DNA of 64,000 bases. It comes from Lactarius indigo (taxonomy: Eukaryota > Basidiomycota > Agaricomycetes > Russulales > Russulaceae). Under the pieces are notes generated by a model. That model searched no databases, was not told where the DNA came from, and was given only the letters and a program-made list of their open reading frames with translations. Every line of letters starts with the position of its first letter. Position 1 is the first letter of the stretch. The position numbers and the translations under genes are program-made. Below are positions 48,632 to 60,333 of the stretch, in pieces. Location of the stretch: assembly GCA_025766275.1 (NCBI GenBank), contig JAFKAC010000015.1, positions 186,001 to 250,000 on the forward strand, given 5' to 3'.

Positions 48632-51600
48632 ATGAGTCAATCTGCTGCTCCCGCCCCCGCTTCCATGCCCCAGGCTCCCGTAGCTACACCCTCCGAATCC
48701 TCTTCCACCAGAATCGAACGCATCTTTGATATCGCTCTAAAATCGTACAAGAAAAAGACCAAGAACGATCTCAAGAACCACGATCTCTTCAAACAGCTCG
48801 AGACATGCAATTCCCCCGCTGCCATTCTCTCTGTGTTTCAAACCGCCCAGTTCGATCCCTCGAGAACGACTAGCGATGATAGGTTGAAAAAATGGCTCGT
48901 TCCGACCGTCAACGTTCTTTGTGCCTTCTCCGGGACGCTAAGTGAAAACATCAGTTTGGTAAGTATCTAATCATCCGTCCTTGAATACGCTCTGACGTTG
49001 ATCTGGCAGGTATTCCCACCCGCTAAACTAGTATTTGCCGGCGTTGGTGTCCTCCTCTTGGTGAGTCGCTTCGTTTCTTCCCTCGTACGGGAACCTCCGG
49101 CGTTGAGCGTTATTAGGCAGCTAAAGATGTTGCCGCGAGCCAAGACATCCTCGTCGACATCTTCGGACGCATCGAAAGTTTCTTCGTGCGACTCGAGACT
49201 TATACCGAGGTCCCGTTGACTCCGGTAATGACGGAGAAAATGGTGCAAATTACGGTTGAGATCCTGGATATCCTTGCGACGGCCACAAAGGAAATGGAAC
49301 AGAGTCGAGCCAGTGAGTTCGACCATCACCTTACGTTGCTCGAGGCTAACACTAGTTCAGAAAAGTTTCTCAAGAAGGTGGCGGGGTGGACAGATCTGGA
49401 GGATGGGCTGAAGAAGCTCGACAAATTGACGAACGAAGAGGTGGTGATGGCAAGTTCGCAGGTTCTGAAGGTCGCACACACCGTCGATAACAAAGTGACG
49501 GTGGTTGGCGACGGCGTGAAGGGTGTCGATGAGAAAGTGCAGGTTGTCGAAAGCGAAGTGCAAGTTGTCAAAAGTGAAGTGCAGGTTGTCAAACGTGAAG
49601 TACAGGTTATCGAAAGTGAAGTGCAGGTTGTCAAAAACGAGGTACAACTCGTTGGCGACAACGTTAAAGCGATTGATGATAAGGTACAAACAATGACTGA
49701 CGGTGGGTGGAGTCTGTTTGGCAACTCACCAGCGTCATCACTCACTTCTATTGTCTAGACTCACTGGAAGTAAAGTTCATCACTCGACAAACCGCGGACC
49801 AAGTAGACAACGTGAAGCGTTCGTAATCAGTCCCATCTTCCCTGACAGTCGGCCATCTAACACGATCACAGGTAACCAATTACGGGAAAGCCTTAGGAAA
49901 TGGCAATCTCCACCGGATCCATCCACAAATCACAACATCGCCGGTGATCGCCAACATGAGGGAACCGCCGAGTGGTTCATTGAAAGTGATCAATTCGAAA
50001 CCTGGAAGCTGACTGGTTCCCTTTTGTGGATTCACGGCAAACGTACGTTTCATTTATCTGCGGCTTCGGTGATCTTACGGACCACACGTTTCGCAGCGGG
50101 CTCCGGGAAAAGCATCCTATGGTCCGTCGCTCTTTACATCTTGCAGTATTGGGAAACTTATGATTGTCGAGTAGCTCCGCAATCATCAACGATCTCACAA
50201 CCCTCTGCGTGGCCGGATCGGCTTCGATGGCATATTTTTATTTTGACTTTCGAGATCTCGACAAGCAAGCTCGCCGCAACCTTCTCCCGTCACTCCTCAT
50301 CCAACTCTCTACTCGTTCAAATGCCTTTTGCGACACATTCTCCCGTCTCTACGAGGCGCATGACAAAGGCGCGCGTCAGCCCAGCGACAAAGCTTTAACC
50401 CAGTGCCTTAAGGAGATGCTTACGCTTCCAAATCAAGGGCCAATTTATCTTATCTTAGATGCCCTTGATGAGTGTCCCGACACGTCCGATGTCCCATCCG
50501 CCCGTGAACAAGTCCTTGATCTTGTAAAGGACCTCGTCAGCCTTCGACTTTCTAATCTCCATATCTGTGTCACGAGTCGCCCGGAGGCCGACATCTGCGA
50601 TGCACTTGAGTCGCTCACCTCTCAGACAATTTCGCTTCAGGATGAAGGCGGGCAGAAGAAGGACATCGCCTCCTACATCAGATATATGGTCTATTCTGGG
50701 TCGGGTAAATTTATGAAGAAATGGAGGACGAACGACAAAGAGCATGTGATTGAGACGCTATCAGAAAGAGCTGACGGAATGTATGTGGATATACAGGTGA
50801 TTATGACTTGGATTGACGGTATTTAACAGGTTTCGATGGGTCTTTTGTCAGCTTGAAGTGCTGCGAAATTGCCTTCCGCAGAATGTTCAGCGCGTCCTCA
50901 GAGAGTTGCCCAACTCTTTGGACGAAACATACGAACGCATGTTGAGAGAAATCGGGAAGGTCAATCCAGATCAAGCATATTGTCTCTTACAATGTCTCAC
51001 TGTTGCAACGCGGCCACTTCGTGTGGATGAGCTTGCAGAGGTTCTTGCGCTCGACTTTGATGGTGCCAAGGACGGGGTACCGGCGCTGAACTCAGATTGG
51101 CGATGGGATGACGAAGAACATGGTATCCTGTCTACGTGCTCGAGTCTAATCGTTGTCGTCTATGACGCTCGCTCGAAGACCCGTGTTGTACAATTCGCAC
51201 ATTTCTCTGTGAAGGAGTTCTTGACTTCGGATCGGCTTGCCAACCTTACAGCAGACATTTCCCGGTTTCACATCCGTCTTGAGCCAGCGCACACGGTCGT
51301 CACTCAGACTTGCTTTGCAATTCTTCTTCAGTCAGATTTCAGTGGTTCAGTCGGACGTAGCTCTCCTTTGTTGGACTATGCCGCTCGGCATTGGGTAGAC
51401 CATGCTCAATTCGAGAACGTCTCATTAGTTGTAGAAGGTGGGATGCGACATCTTTTTGATCCTACAAAACCATATTTCGCGGCATGGCTCAAGTCGTTTA
51501 ATATCGACAGAAGATGGCATTCTTTCGTACATTTTGAAAAATCTACTTCATCGCGCAAAGCCGACCCACCGTTGTGTCTATATTACGCTGCGTTGTGCGG

Positions 51601-52176
51601 ATTTCTTGACCTAACGAAACATCTCATCGCCGAGTACCCGCAGCATGTAAATGTTAGGGTTGGTCTGAACAAGAGTCCGCTGGCGGCAGCATTGTACAAC
51701 AAACACATTCATGTCGCAGAGCTACTATACCAGCATGGCGCGGTCCTGCTTGTTGGTTACGGAAGTCGCACTCTACTGCACGCTGCGTCATCGGATGGAT
51801 TGACCGATGTTGCACAATGGTTACTAAGCGTCGGCGCAGATGCGGATGTGCAAGACGACGACGGCAGGACTCCACTCCACTTTGCGGCGGCGAAGGGACG
51901 CCTGGACATTGTTCGAATTCTACTAGGGCACGGTGTAGATGTCAGCGTTGCTACGAGGGGGAACGATACTCCACTACACGAAGCATCAAGACGCGGTCAC
52001 GTCGACGTCGTACGGCTGTTGATCCAGTATGGGGCAGATGCAAACACCGACCTCCAGAAGCTATTTCTTCTAGCGTCATCGTCGAGGAGTGCCGAAACCG
52101 TGCTGTTCTTTATGAAACTCGGGGGGGATGTCCACGCACGGGATGGGAGCCACAAGACACCTTTACATCTCGTGTT

Positions 52177-52208
<32 letters not shown>

Positions 52209-53302
52209 TGTCGAATGTTGCTGTTGTGCAGACATTGATCGATCACGGGGCGGATGTCAACGCACGGGATGGGAGCCACAAGACACCTTTACATCTCGTG
52301 TCATCGTCGTCGTTGTCGAATGTTGCTGTTGTGCAGACATTGATCGATCACGGGGCAGATGTCAACGCACGGGATGGGAGCCACAAGACACCTTTACATC
52401 TCGCGTTGTCGTTGTCGTCGTCGTCGTCGTCGTCGAATGTTGCTGTTGTGCAGACATTGATCGATCACGGGGCGGATGTCAACGCACGGGATGGGAGCCA
52501 CAAGACACCTTTGCATCTCGCGTCGTCGTTTTGGTCGTCCTCGTCGAATGTTGATGTTGTGCGGACATTGATCGATCACGGGGCGGATGTCAACGCACGG
52601 GATGGGAGCCACAAGACACCTTTGCATCTGGCGTCAGAGTCGCAGTTGTTGTTGTCGCTGTCGCCGTCGTCGAAAGTTGTTGTTGTGCAGACATTGATCG
52701 ATCACGGGGCAGATGTCAATGCACGGGATGGGAGCCACAAGACACCTTTGCATCTGGCGTCAGAGTCGCAGTTGTTGTTGTCGCCGTGGCCGTCGTCGTC
52801 GAAAGTTGATGTTGTGCAGACATTGATCCTCAACGGGGCAGATGTCAACGCACGGGATGGAAGCCACAAGACACCTTTGCATCTCGCGTCGTTGACGAAG
52901 TCGTCGGAGCTGAATGTTGATGTTGTGCGGACATTGATCGATCACGGGGCAGATGTCAACGCACGGGATGGGGGCCACGAGACACCTTTGCATCTCGTGT
53001 CGCTGTCGAAGTCGTTGTCAACGAATTTTAATGTTGTGCAGACATTGATCCAGAATGGGGCGGATGTCAACGCACGCAATCAAGGGCAATCAACGCCCTT
53101 GCACCTATTGTTTGACAAGTGGCCCCCTGATTTAATACCCAATGCCAATTGCTTGCGCGTGCTACTTGAAAACGGTGCAGACGTAGATGCAGTAGATGAT
53201 AAAGGTCGCACTCCGTACCAGCTTGCTTCATCCAGAGGATATGGCAAGATGGCACAGTCGCTACTAGACCATTGTGCCAGTGTCAAACAGAATAGAACGT
53301 AG
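48632..53302 (+). CDS. NLR3: Goodbye-NACHT-ankyrin NOD-like receptor, 1416 aa
   Basis: Nine exons: 48632-48958, 49010-49060, 49117-49312, 49361-49702, 49759-49818, 49872-50042, 50097-50121, 50175-50780, 50830-53302, summing to 4251 bases (1417 codons). The domain plan equals NLR2: Goodbye domain, six to seven coiled-coil heptads, NACHT with GKPGSGKSIL and IYLILDALDEC, the FRWVFCQLEVL helical region, diverged ankyrin repeats, eight near-identical repeats (52141-53079) and two terminal repeats. The last donor is GTATGT rather than GTGAGT. Loops in the first, fifth and sixth uniform repeats are expanded to 10-13 residues, so this is the longest receptor of the array. Confidence 0.93.
52141..53079 (+). 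repeat. Eight near-identical ankyrin repeats with TCG microsatellite loops in NLR3
   Basis: The units start GATGGGAGCCACAAGACACC and end with GGGGC(A/G)GATGTCAACGCACG. Between them lies a loop-encoding tract of TCG/TTG triplets. The tract at about 52177-52212 has about ten TCG triplets, giving a poly-Ser loop. Repeat-to-repeat difference is concentrated in this loop. Confidence 0.93.
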
Positions 53303-53826
53303 AAATCCAATTTGTTGTACCTACACACACGTCTCGTAATTGAGTCGATTCCGAGACAGAGACCGTCTCCGTTGTTGATATCGATTAGTTTTTGTGGTGC
53401 CATACAAATATGAAGTGCTGTAACGCTGGGCCAGGGCTTTCGCGTTCACAAAATAATAGTGCTCTCAATTTGTGTGAGATCGAATTTCGTGGCACGAACG
53501 AGACTAGAAGTACTCCGATCCTGTGAGGCGAAGACACAACAGGGTCCCTGGAGCACGTCGATGAGGGTCGAAAGCGGAGGCCTTGTCACCGCGGTGCTTG
53601 AAAATGAAAGCTATATGCGGCGCGTCGTCTCTTCTCATTTTTCGGCGAATTATGAGAACATCCACAGACCGTTATGACGCACATTACAACTAGGGCGATG
53701 TAAGGTATTTCGAACCAAGGGAAGCCAGGAAACCAAAATGGATACACAGGTGATAATAGTCGTTCTGCTAATTCTACCACCTACTACCGACTCATTTATA
53801 TATTTTTTGCAGCCCGACGAGGACGA
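53303..53826. other. Convergent 3' intergenic region (NLR3 / zinc-finger copy 3)
   Basis: No gene seen. Paralogous to 30806-31338 and 40181-40709. Confidence 0.6.
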
Positions 53827-56800
53827 CTATGGCACAGCACCAATGGCGAACGCGGCGCCGATAGCACGCTCCACCTCCTCCGGCGTGATCCTCGCCATCT
53901 CGTCAGCCTGAGTAGACGGTACAGGTACCACGTACTCCTCAGGCCAGATCCCGTCGTCTGCATCTGCGTCCACATCGACATCGCCACCCTCATCAACATT
54001 TCTGTCCTCATCATCGTCGTTCAGCGACGTCAAAGACGCAGACCGTCGTCGCCGTCGCTGCCTCCGCGCCGCCAACAACGGCTCCAGGCTCCCGACAAAG
54101 AGCCGAATCCGCTTACCCCGGCGTCCCCGGCCCGGGATGTCCGTCGATTTCCCCTTCCCCTTCGTCGTTTTCTGCTGCTCCGGCTGGTCGCGGCTGGGAT
54201 CTGGAAGAGACACGAGGCGCCCCCACGCCTTGCGCGGTTTCCCGATAAACATATACCGGCGCCGTTGCAGTTTCTGCGAAGGTTCGGGTATCGGGCTGGT
54301 GGAGATAGTGGCGGGGGCAGCTGAGGTGGTGGCAGTAGGGGCAGGGGAGTCTGTAGGTTGCGAGACGGGTACGATGCGGGCTTTGTTGCCGTGTAAGAGC
54401 GCACTGCCGAGCGGCTCGCCAGATACCGTAAATACCGCGGTCGCGCTCCAGCTCGCATCAAAGACCTGCGCATCCGTCGTTGTCGTCGTTGTCGTTGTCG
54501 TCTTCGCCGGGCGTCGCTTGGCTAGCGGCGGCGGCACCGATACCGGTGCCTTACTCTTGCTCTTGCTTGCGGGGGTAGGTGCGGCACGATGGGAGCCACC
54601 TTGGCGCGCCAACCAACTGCGCCACCCGCCATCACGTTCGGGGACGTACGCCTCTCCGCGCTTCCGCGAGCAATGCGAGCAGTTACAATAATTGCAACAA
54701 ACTGGGCACTCGAAGTCTCCCGCGGTGCGATCGAACGTCAGCTGGGGGTACCTGTGCTCCAAGAGTCAGAAATATGTACTGTATGTGAAGGGATGGATGG
54801 AAGGCGTACCGTTTCTCAATACAGAGGTCACAAAACAGGTTACGGCATTGCTCGTCCCTCGACGTCTTGATTAGTGTACAGCGCATCTTGGGCCGGGGTG
54901 TCTTGCGCCTGCAATGGTGGCAGAACGTAAGCCCCCCCGGAAGCACGCCTGATGATGACGATGCCGGGGTGCGTTTCTTGCGACGAGCATTTGTCAGAAC
55001 TGGTGCAGATATTGCGTGCGCGCGTGGACCATCGTCATTGGAGCTTTCGTCGTCGCTGTTGTCGTTGTGCCTAACCTCGACTTCGTCTGCAAGTTCCTTG
55101 CGCCAGCTCTTCCTCCGTATCCTCGACCCAGCAGCGGCAGCTACGCTCTCCGGCGACTCAACGACGCCATCCGCGACAACCGCTCGATCCTTGGCCTTGC
55201 CCAATCCAGATGCCGGCACAAAGTCGTCGTCGCTCGTGTTCTCAAACAGCATCCCCATGACGTCTTCTTCTTCCTCGTCGTCTTCATTCGTCATGCGCGA
55301 GGGTTGCACCCCGTCGGACCCACGAACTGGCGAGCTCACGTCGCCCCCGAGCCTTCCATAACTGAGGTTGCCGCCCCCGCCAAGAACAGACGGGTCGATC
55401 GTCCCGTCGCCAGCGTACTCTCCGACGCCCGTGTCTGTACTGGCGCCGGCACCACCGAAAACGTTCCCGCCGTGCCAGTCGATCCACCCTTCGGCGCCGC
55501 GATTCGGGGAAGTAAGACCAAAGTTCAGGCCCTGGCTTGGGCTCGTGAGAGCGCTGCCCACGTCCATGCCAGCAGTAGGGCTATGATCGACGCCGTCACG
55601 CTCGGGTATCACAAAACCGAGCATGGGTCCGTCTGGATGGTCATGGGCGCCCGCAGTGCGCAGCAGTGGAGGTGGGGGGTGCGGAGGCACGACGTCGTCG
55701 ACCCCGCGCGCATCTGCGTCTGCATCTGTATCCGCAGGGCCGGCCTCGAGGTCCATAGGGATGTCGAGGTCGAGGTCGAGATCCAGACTCGCATCCTGCA
55801 GATCATCGGGATCGGTTGCAGTTACAGGAGCAGAGTTGGTGGTGGTGGCACAAGCGCCGCTGTCCGAGGCGGGGGTAGGTTCGGCAGCGGGAGAAGTTGC
55901 GAGGAGACCGTGCGCGCCGACCGCGGTCCCCTCATAGCAAAAACCCTGCCGGATCGCGTACTGTTCTGTCGCTTGCAATTTGCGCACGGGATCTGGAGGA
56001 TCTGGCGACGAGTGCAGGTGACTGAGCGCGCGCGGAGGGATCGCGATCTCCGTGCGTGCGGGTTCTGGCAGGATTGTAAGCGGGAGGCCTGCGAGAGAGT
56101 TGACGTCTGGGGGCGTGACTGGTGATGACTGTTCCTCCGGGGGTGGGGTCGACTCGGGCGTGGACGTGTGGATAGATATGGACGTGTGTATGGCGGGTGG
56201 GGTTGACACGCGGTTTTGCTGGGCGGAGCGACGGGGCTTATGTCTAGGTCGGGGTCGGGAAGGCGGTAGGGATTCGGGCTTGGCCTTGGGTACGCGGCGT
56301 AGTCCTCGCGGCGCATCGACGATAACTTCAATTTCGGAGTCATCGGAGTCATCCTGGTCCCGCTCGTCTATCACGCGTCGTCGTTTTCTTCGTGGGCTGG
56401 TTGGTGTGTGCGGATGACGTCTCCCCTTTCTACGCGGCGACATAGCCTGCGCACGCGCCTGCGTGCGAGCTCGTTTAGTCCGCAACGGGATGACAACCTC
56501 CACGCTCGCGCTGTCACTTGTCGCCTCGGCCCGTATCTCCTTGGCAAGGCGGCGCGTAGTAGTCGCCGCCGGTGCTGACGCCGACGCCACCACGTTCGGA
56601 TTTGTCGAGTTATGTATGAATGCCGCAGCTAACGCCTGGTCAAGGGGCGTGGGGATCTTGGACTTGGACTTAGACTTGTCTCTCTCCTCCTCTTCGTCGT
56701 CCTCATCGTCCACAACTACCACCGTCTCTCTTGCTGCTTTCTTCGTCTTCTTCCCACTAGGTCCCGCGCTGCCAGCACCAGGCCAGTTGTTCTCGAATGC

Positions 56801-57721
56801 AACCTGCAGCACGTGCACGAGTTCCTTCGAACCCGAATTGTCCCCTGCCCGCCCCTTGCCCTTGGCTGCGGTCTGGCGCTGCCGTGTCCGAGGCCGTTGC
56901 CTTACTGGCGCATAATCTGACTTGCGTGCACCGGGCGGGAGGGGCGGTACGAGGACGTAAGCCATCAGCTGCCCCTGTCCCTTCCGTTTCTTGGTCTTTC
57001 GCGGGCTGCGCCGAGGAGGTGGTGGTCGTGAGGAGGAGGAAGAGGAGTCGATGGATATGATGTCCAGGGGGTCGTGGTCTCTGTCTCTGTCACGTTGATC
57101 GGGGGGAGGTTCGGACGAGATGCTTTCGGAGGGAGAGGGGAGGAAGAGGGGCGTCTTTGACATGCGGCGTGAGGGTACACGGGATTGCGAGGACGTGGAG
57201 CGCCTGGAGGCACCCGCAGGAGCAGGAGGGGGCTGACTCTATCCCACGGCGTTCTGTATGCGCATAGAAAGGGGGAATGGAAGGGGACGGACACACCTCT
57301 ATGTCCCGATCGTCAGGAGTAACAGCGCGCATCTCGACGTCCCCGTCCGTGCTTTTTCGTGTTGGGTCTGTTTGGCCGTCGTTCTCACGAAACACAGGCG
57401 CGGGGTCATCACCGGGACCAGTGACGGAGATCGCCGTCATGTTGGTTTCCGGTTCTAGCGGCGACAATCTGGAGGGCGGGGCGAAAGGCGAGGGTGAGAC
57501 TGACGAGGAGGCTGACGCGACTGCGGGGACAGGGGACCTTGGCTGCGTGAGAGAGAAAAGAGAAAAGCCGTTATCGACGCAAAATCGCGTCATGTATCAT
57601 GATAAAAAAAGGGACCTGCCTGGAGCAAGTTCCAAGTCGCGTTTGGGTTCGGCAAAGACGCGTCGTTGGACGACCAAAGCCACGCGGCGGGGTCGTCTGG
57701 ATCGATGGTGATGTCCTCCAT
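53827..57721 (-). CDS. zf-4CXXC_R1 (CDCA7-like) zinc-finger protein, complete copy, 1225 aa
   Basis: Four exons: 57721-57616, 57520-57297, 57232-54810, 54751-53827, summing to 3678 bases. The last intron is 58 bp. The N-terminus is acidic (MEDITIDPDDPAAWLW). A long disordered part follows with basic clusters (RRSPRKTKKRKG; RRKRRRV) likely to act as nuclear signals, and an acidic run DDEDDEEEERD. The zinc finger spans about residues 879-950: CHHCRRKT, MRCT, DEQC, FCDLC, CPVCC, CNCSHC. A conserved C-terminal block follows (WSATAVFTVSGEPLG, FIGKPRKAWG). This Cys pattern is that of CDCA7 and 'monoamine-oxidase A repressor R1' proteins, nuclear chromatin factors. In CDCA7 the finger works with the HELLS remodeller in DNA-methylation maintenance; that role here is inference. 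The residue after CPVC is Cys where copies 1 and 2 have Arg. The exact 5' splice sites and any upstream exon are uncertain. Confidence 0.82.
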
Positions 57722-58119
57722 GAGCCCGCGTTCTTGGGGCGATAGCGCGGATTCGTGGGCATTGGGAGGGAATAGACTGTTGGACGACGATGAGGACGCG
57801 TTTGGGTGCGTGATCGTGGGATTGGCCTGTTGGTCTCGTGTCAAAGAGGGGTGCGTGCAAAGAAAAAGGAAATGTGATGGCCTGTTGATTAGTTTCACGA
57901 GGAAATTCGTCGTGTATATCGAGTATCGAAGGCTAGGATGGTCGTGAGGACGCATATGTATGCGCATATAAAGAGGCCCACCTTGTCGGAGAGTGGCTGA
58001 TCTAGCGCAGACGTCGAATAGGTTGGATCGGCCATGCCGGATACTCGCAAAAGACCGTGTTTTTCCCGTTCGACCGCGTCCCTCTGCGCCACCATCAATT
58101 GTATTACATAATTATTTAT
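57722..58119. other. 5' flank of zinc-finger copy 3 and right edge of the array
   Basis: Homology to the other zinc-finger 5' regions stops at about 57835, after the conserved ggccaatcccacg; beyond it the sequence is unique. On the minus strand TTTATATGCGC near 57962-57972 could be a TATA element. SSZ1 ends at 58120 on the same strand, so the zinc-finger gene lies directly downstream of SSZ1. Confidence 0.5.
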
Positions 58120-60214
58120 TTATGTAGGAACCGACGGCAAGAACTCGGCAACAAGGACGCTCCTCTCCTGTTGGCCTGCTTCGCACACGGACACCTCCAG
58201 CTTACCATCAAGCAGGAATTGCACCTCGATCGAGGTTCTCCAACGCTTGCCCACCTTCCGTGCCTGTCTCGCGACGAGCTCTAATCCGCCAAGAAATACC
58301 TCCTTTTCGATCGTCTTTTCCTTCACCTCGATTTCTTCCTCTTCTTCCTCCTCTTCCTCGTCCTCGTCCTGCGGCGGTTTCACCTTCTCGATCTTGATAC
58401 CCTCTTTCACCTCCCACACCTCCAGTCCGACGCGTTTTGAACCCACTTCCGCACCCTCGCCCAAGTCGACATCTAGGGCGTACGTGCGGCGCGCGGGCAC
58501 GGTCGTCTCCGCCTGGATGCCCCCGATCCACTGCCCACCAAGGCCCTCAGCACCCGCCTCAGGGAACAACACCCCGATGGTACGTGTGGTCGCCCGCACG
58601 CCAACGAGCTCGCTCCCGCGCTGAAACGCATTACGCACGCGCTCGTCCGCGCCGTTGATCTCCGCAAGCAGACGGGCCTGCAGCGCCGCGCCGCGAGCCA
58701 GGACCGTCGTCGGGTCGCCGATCCCGCCGCCTGCGACGGTGCCCGTGACGAACGGTGTGAGGGCGTCCTCGCGGAGGTGCACCGCAAGCGCGGCGTCGAG
58801 CCCCGGGAGGCAAGCGCTGCCTCCTGCGTACACCACTTCGTCGACGTGGATCCAGTCGAGCCCGGCACGCTGCAGCAACTCGCCTGCGCGCGCCACGACG
58901 CCACTGTAGACTGGCGCGGCCTCCATGTCGAATCGCAGCCGGTTGATGCTCCCCGTGTAGTCCAGCCCGTCTTTGAGCGACTCAACAGCGCAAGTCGCTG
59001 CGCTGCCGCCAACACCGCCGACGGATGCCGCGATCGTACGCTTGGTGTGCAGCAGCGCGAGTCGGAGACGCGCCTCGGCGCGCATGTCGAGTGCCTCGCT
59101 TGCCGGGGCGACCTTGAGCGGCACGCTCGTCTTTTTCGTGAAGTCCTTGGCAAAGAACTTGAGTAGTCGGTCATCGATCGCATCCCCACCAAGTTCGGCA
59201 TGGTACGCTGGCGGCGCTAGGTGGTGGAATAGGCCTTGGCGCACGGCTAACAAGGACAGCACGAGCGATGACGCGCCGAGGTCGACCACGAGCTGCGTGC
59301 GGTCTGGACTTGCCACGGTCGCCTCTGATGGACTGTCGCTCGCATTGGCAGCCGCGCAAAACGCCGCGGCGCCAGAGTCTTCGAGTAGCTGCAGCACGCG
59401 GATTCCTGCGGCCTCTGCAGCCTCCTGCAAAGCATCGAGTTGCTCTGGCGCGAACCAGCCTGGCGCGGTGAGTACGGCCCCATCGACCCTCTTGCCGAGG
59501 AAATCCTCGGCGGACTGCAGGAGAGAGCGCAGGAAGAGCGTCGTCACGTCCGCGGGGGTGAGGACACGCTCTGCAGGGATGGGCTCAGAGCGCGGCGTGG
59601 CAACTTGCGAGGCGGCGGGCGTGTTGGTTCTGGTGGCGAGCGCCGATGCGGCCGGGGAAAGCGGGGACGGGGCAGGTTGCAAGACCTGCACTCTGTATGC
59701 GGGTGTGTCTGGAAGATCTGGGTGTTGGATGACCGGCGCAGAGGATGTAGGGCGGTCCTTTGGGAGCTCAGAAAATCTGACATGGGACGTCAGGCGATGA
59801 GGTGTATATACAGTAAACGAGACGCACCTTTTTCCCAGCAAATTCCGGAATCCGATGATAGTGTTTGCACTATTTTTTACAAGATGGGGTTTTGCCTCGT
59901 TGCCAATATACTTTTCAAAAAGAAAGACATTAGATGAAAAAAGCGAGTATTTAAAAACGTACAGTTTCTTCACCGCGGAAAGAGACGGCACAGGCGATCT
60001 GGCGTTCGCCATCTTCGTTCGCAATACAGTCAGCGAGTCCCTCCTAGAGAACTTTTGTTTTTAGAAAAGTATGGAAAGGAAGCGACAGAGGGCGGCAGAC
60101 TTTTGTGATGACTGCGATGGACGCAAAAGAATTGCCAAAGTTTATGCCGACGACTGTTTGGGAGGATGGTATCTCTATGACGGCTCCGTTTGGGATCTGG
60201 CCGTTGAGAGCCAT
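58120..60214 (-). CDS. SSZ1: SSZ1: atypical Hsp70 subunit of the ribosome-associated complex, 644 aa
   Basis: Four exons: 60214-60101, 60043-59963, 59910-59828, 59776-58120, summing to 1935 bases. The start MALNGQIPNGAVIEIPSSQT leads into the nucleotide-binding loop VVGINFGNSFASIAVI, which has the Ssz1-type GxxFGN in place of the canonical Hsp70 GIDLGTT. Then come CIANEDGERQIACA, YIGNEAK, GFRNLLGKRFSE and the DSGAAAF region. Ssz1 binds but does not need to hydrolyse ATP, and partners the J-protein Zuo1 on the ribosome to stimulate Ssb chaperones for nascent chains. It is longer than yeast Ssz1 (538 aa) because of a Ser/Pro/Ala insertion after about residue 125 and an acidic stretch (DEDEEEEEEEE) near the C-terminus. 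It shares a 119 bp divergent promoter with the deubiquitinase gene. Confidence 0.93.
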
Positions 60215-60333
60215 TTTGAATGGGTGGGTATTCGGGTTGGTGGGCAGACAAGTGGGTACGGCCGATGCCGAGGATGGTGATCAGATGAGATCCGATTGCG
60301 GGATCTAATCACACCTTCACCTTTCATCACCCG
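60215..60333. promoter_or_regulatory. Bidirectional promoter of SSZ1 and UBP14
   Basis: Only 119 bp lie between the two ATGs, so the 5' leaders and core promoters must be compact or shared. No clear TATA box is visible. Confidence 0.6.

Noticed and set aside
52141..53079. CRISPR-like regular repeat-spacer pattern
   Set aside because: The repeats are coding ankyrin units in frame, in a eukaryotic gene; the 'spacers' are TCG triplet loops.
55016..56125. Long plus-strand open frame (369 codons) opposite the zinc-finger gene, with similar ones at 32328-33455 and 41759-42475
   Set aside because: It is antisense to exon 3 of a well-supported gene, has no domain, and arises from GC-rich, low-complexity composition; its counterparts repeat only because the gene is duplicated.
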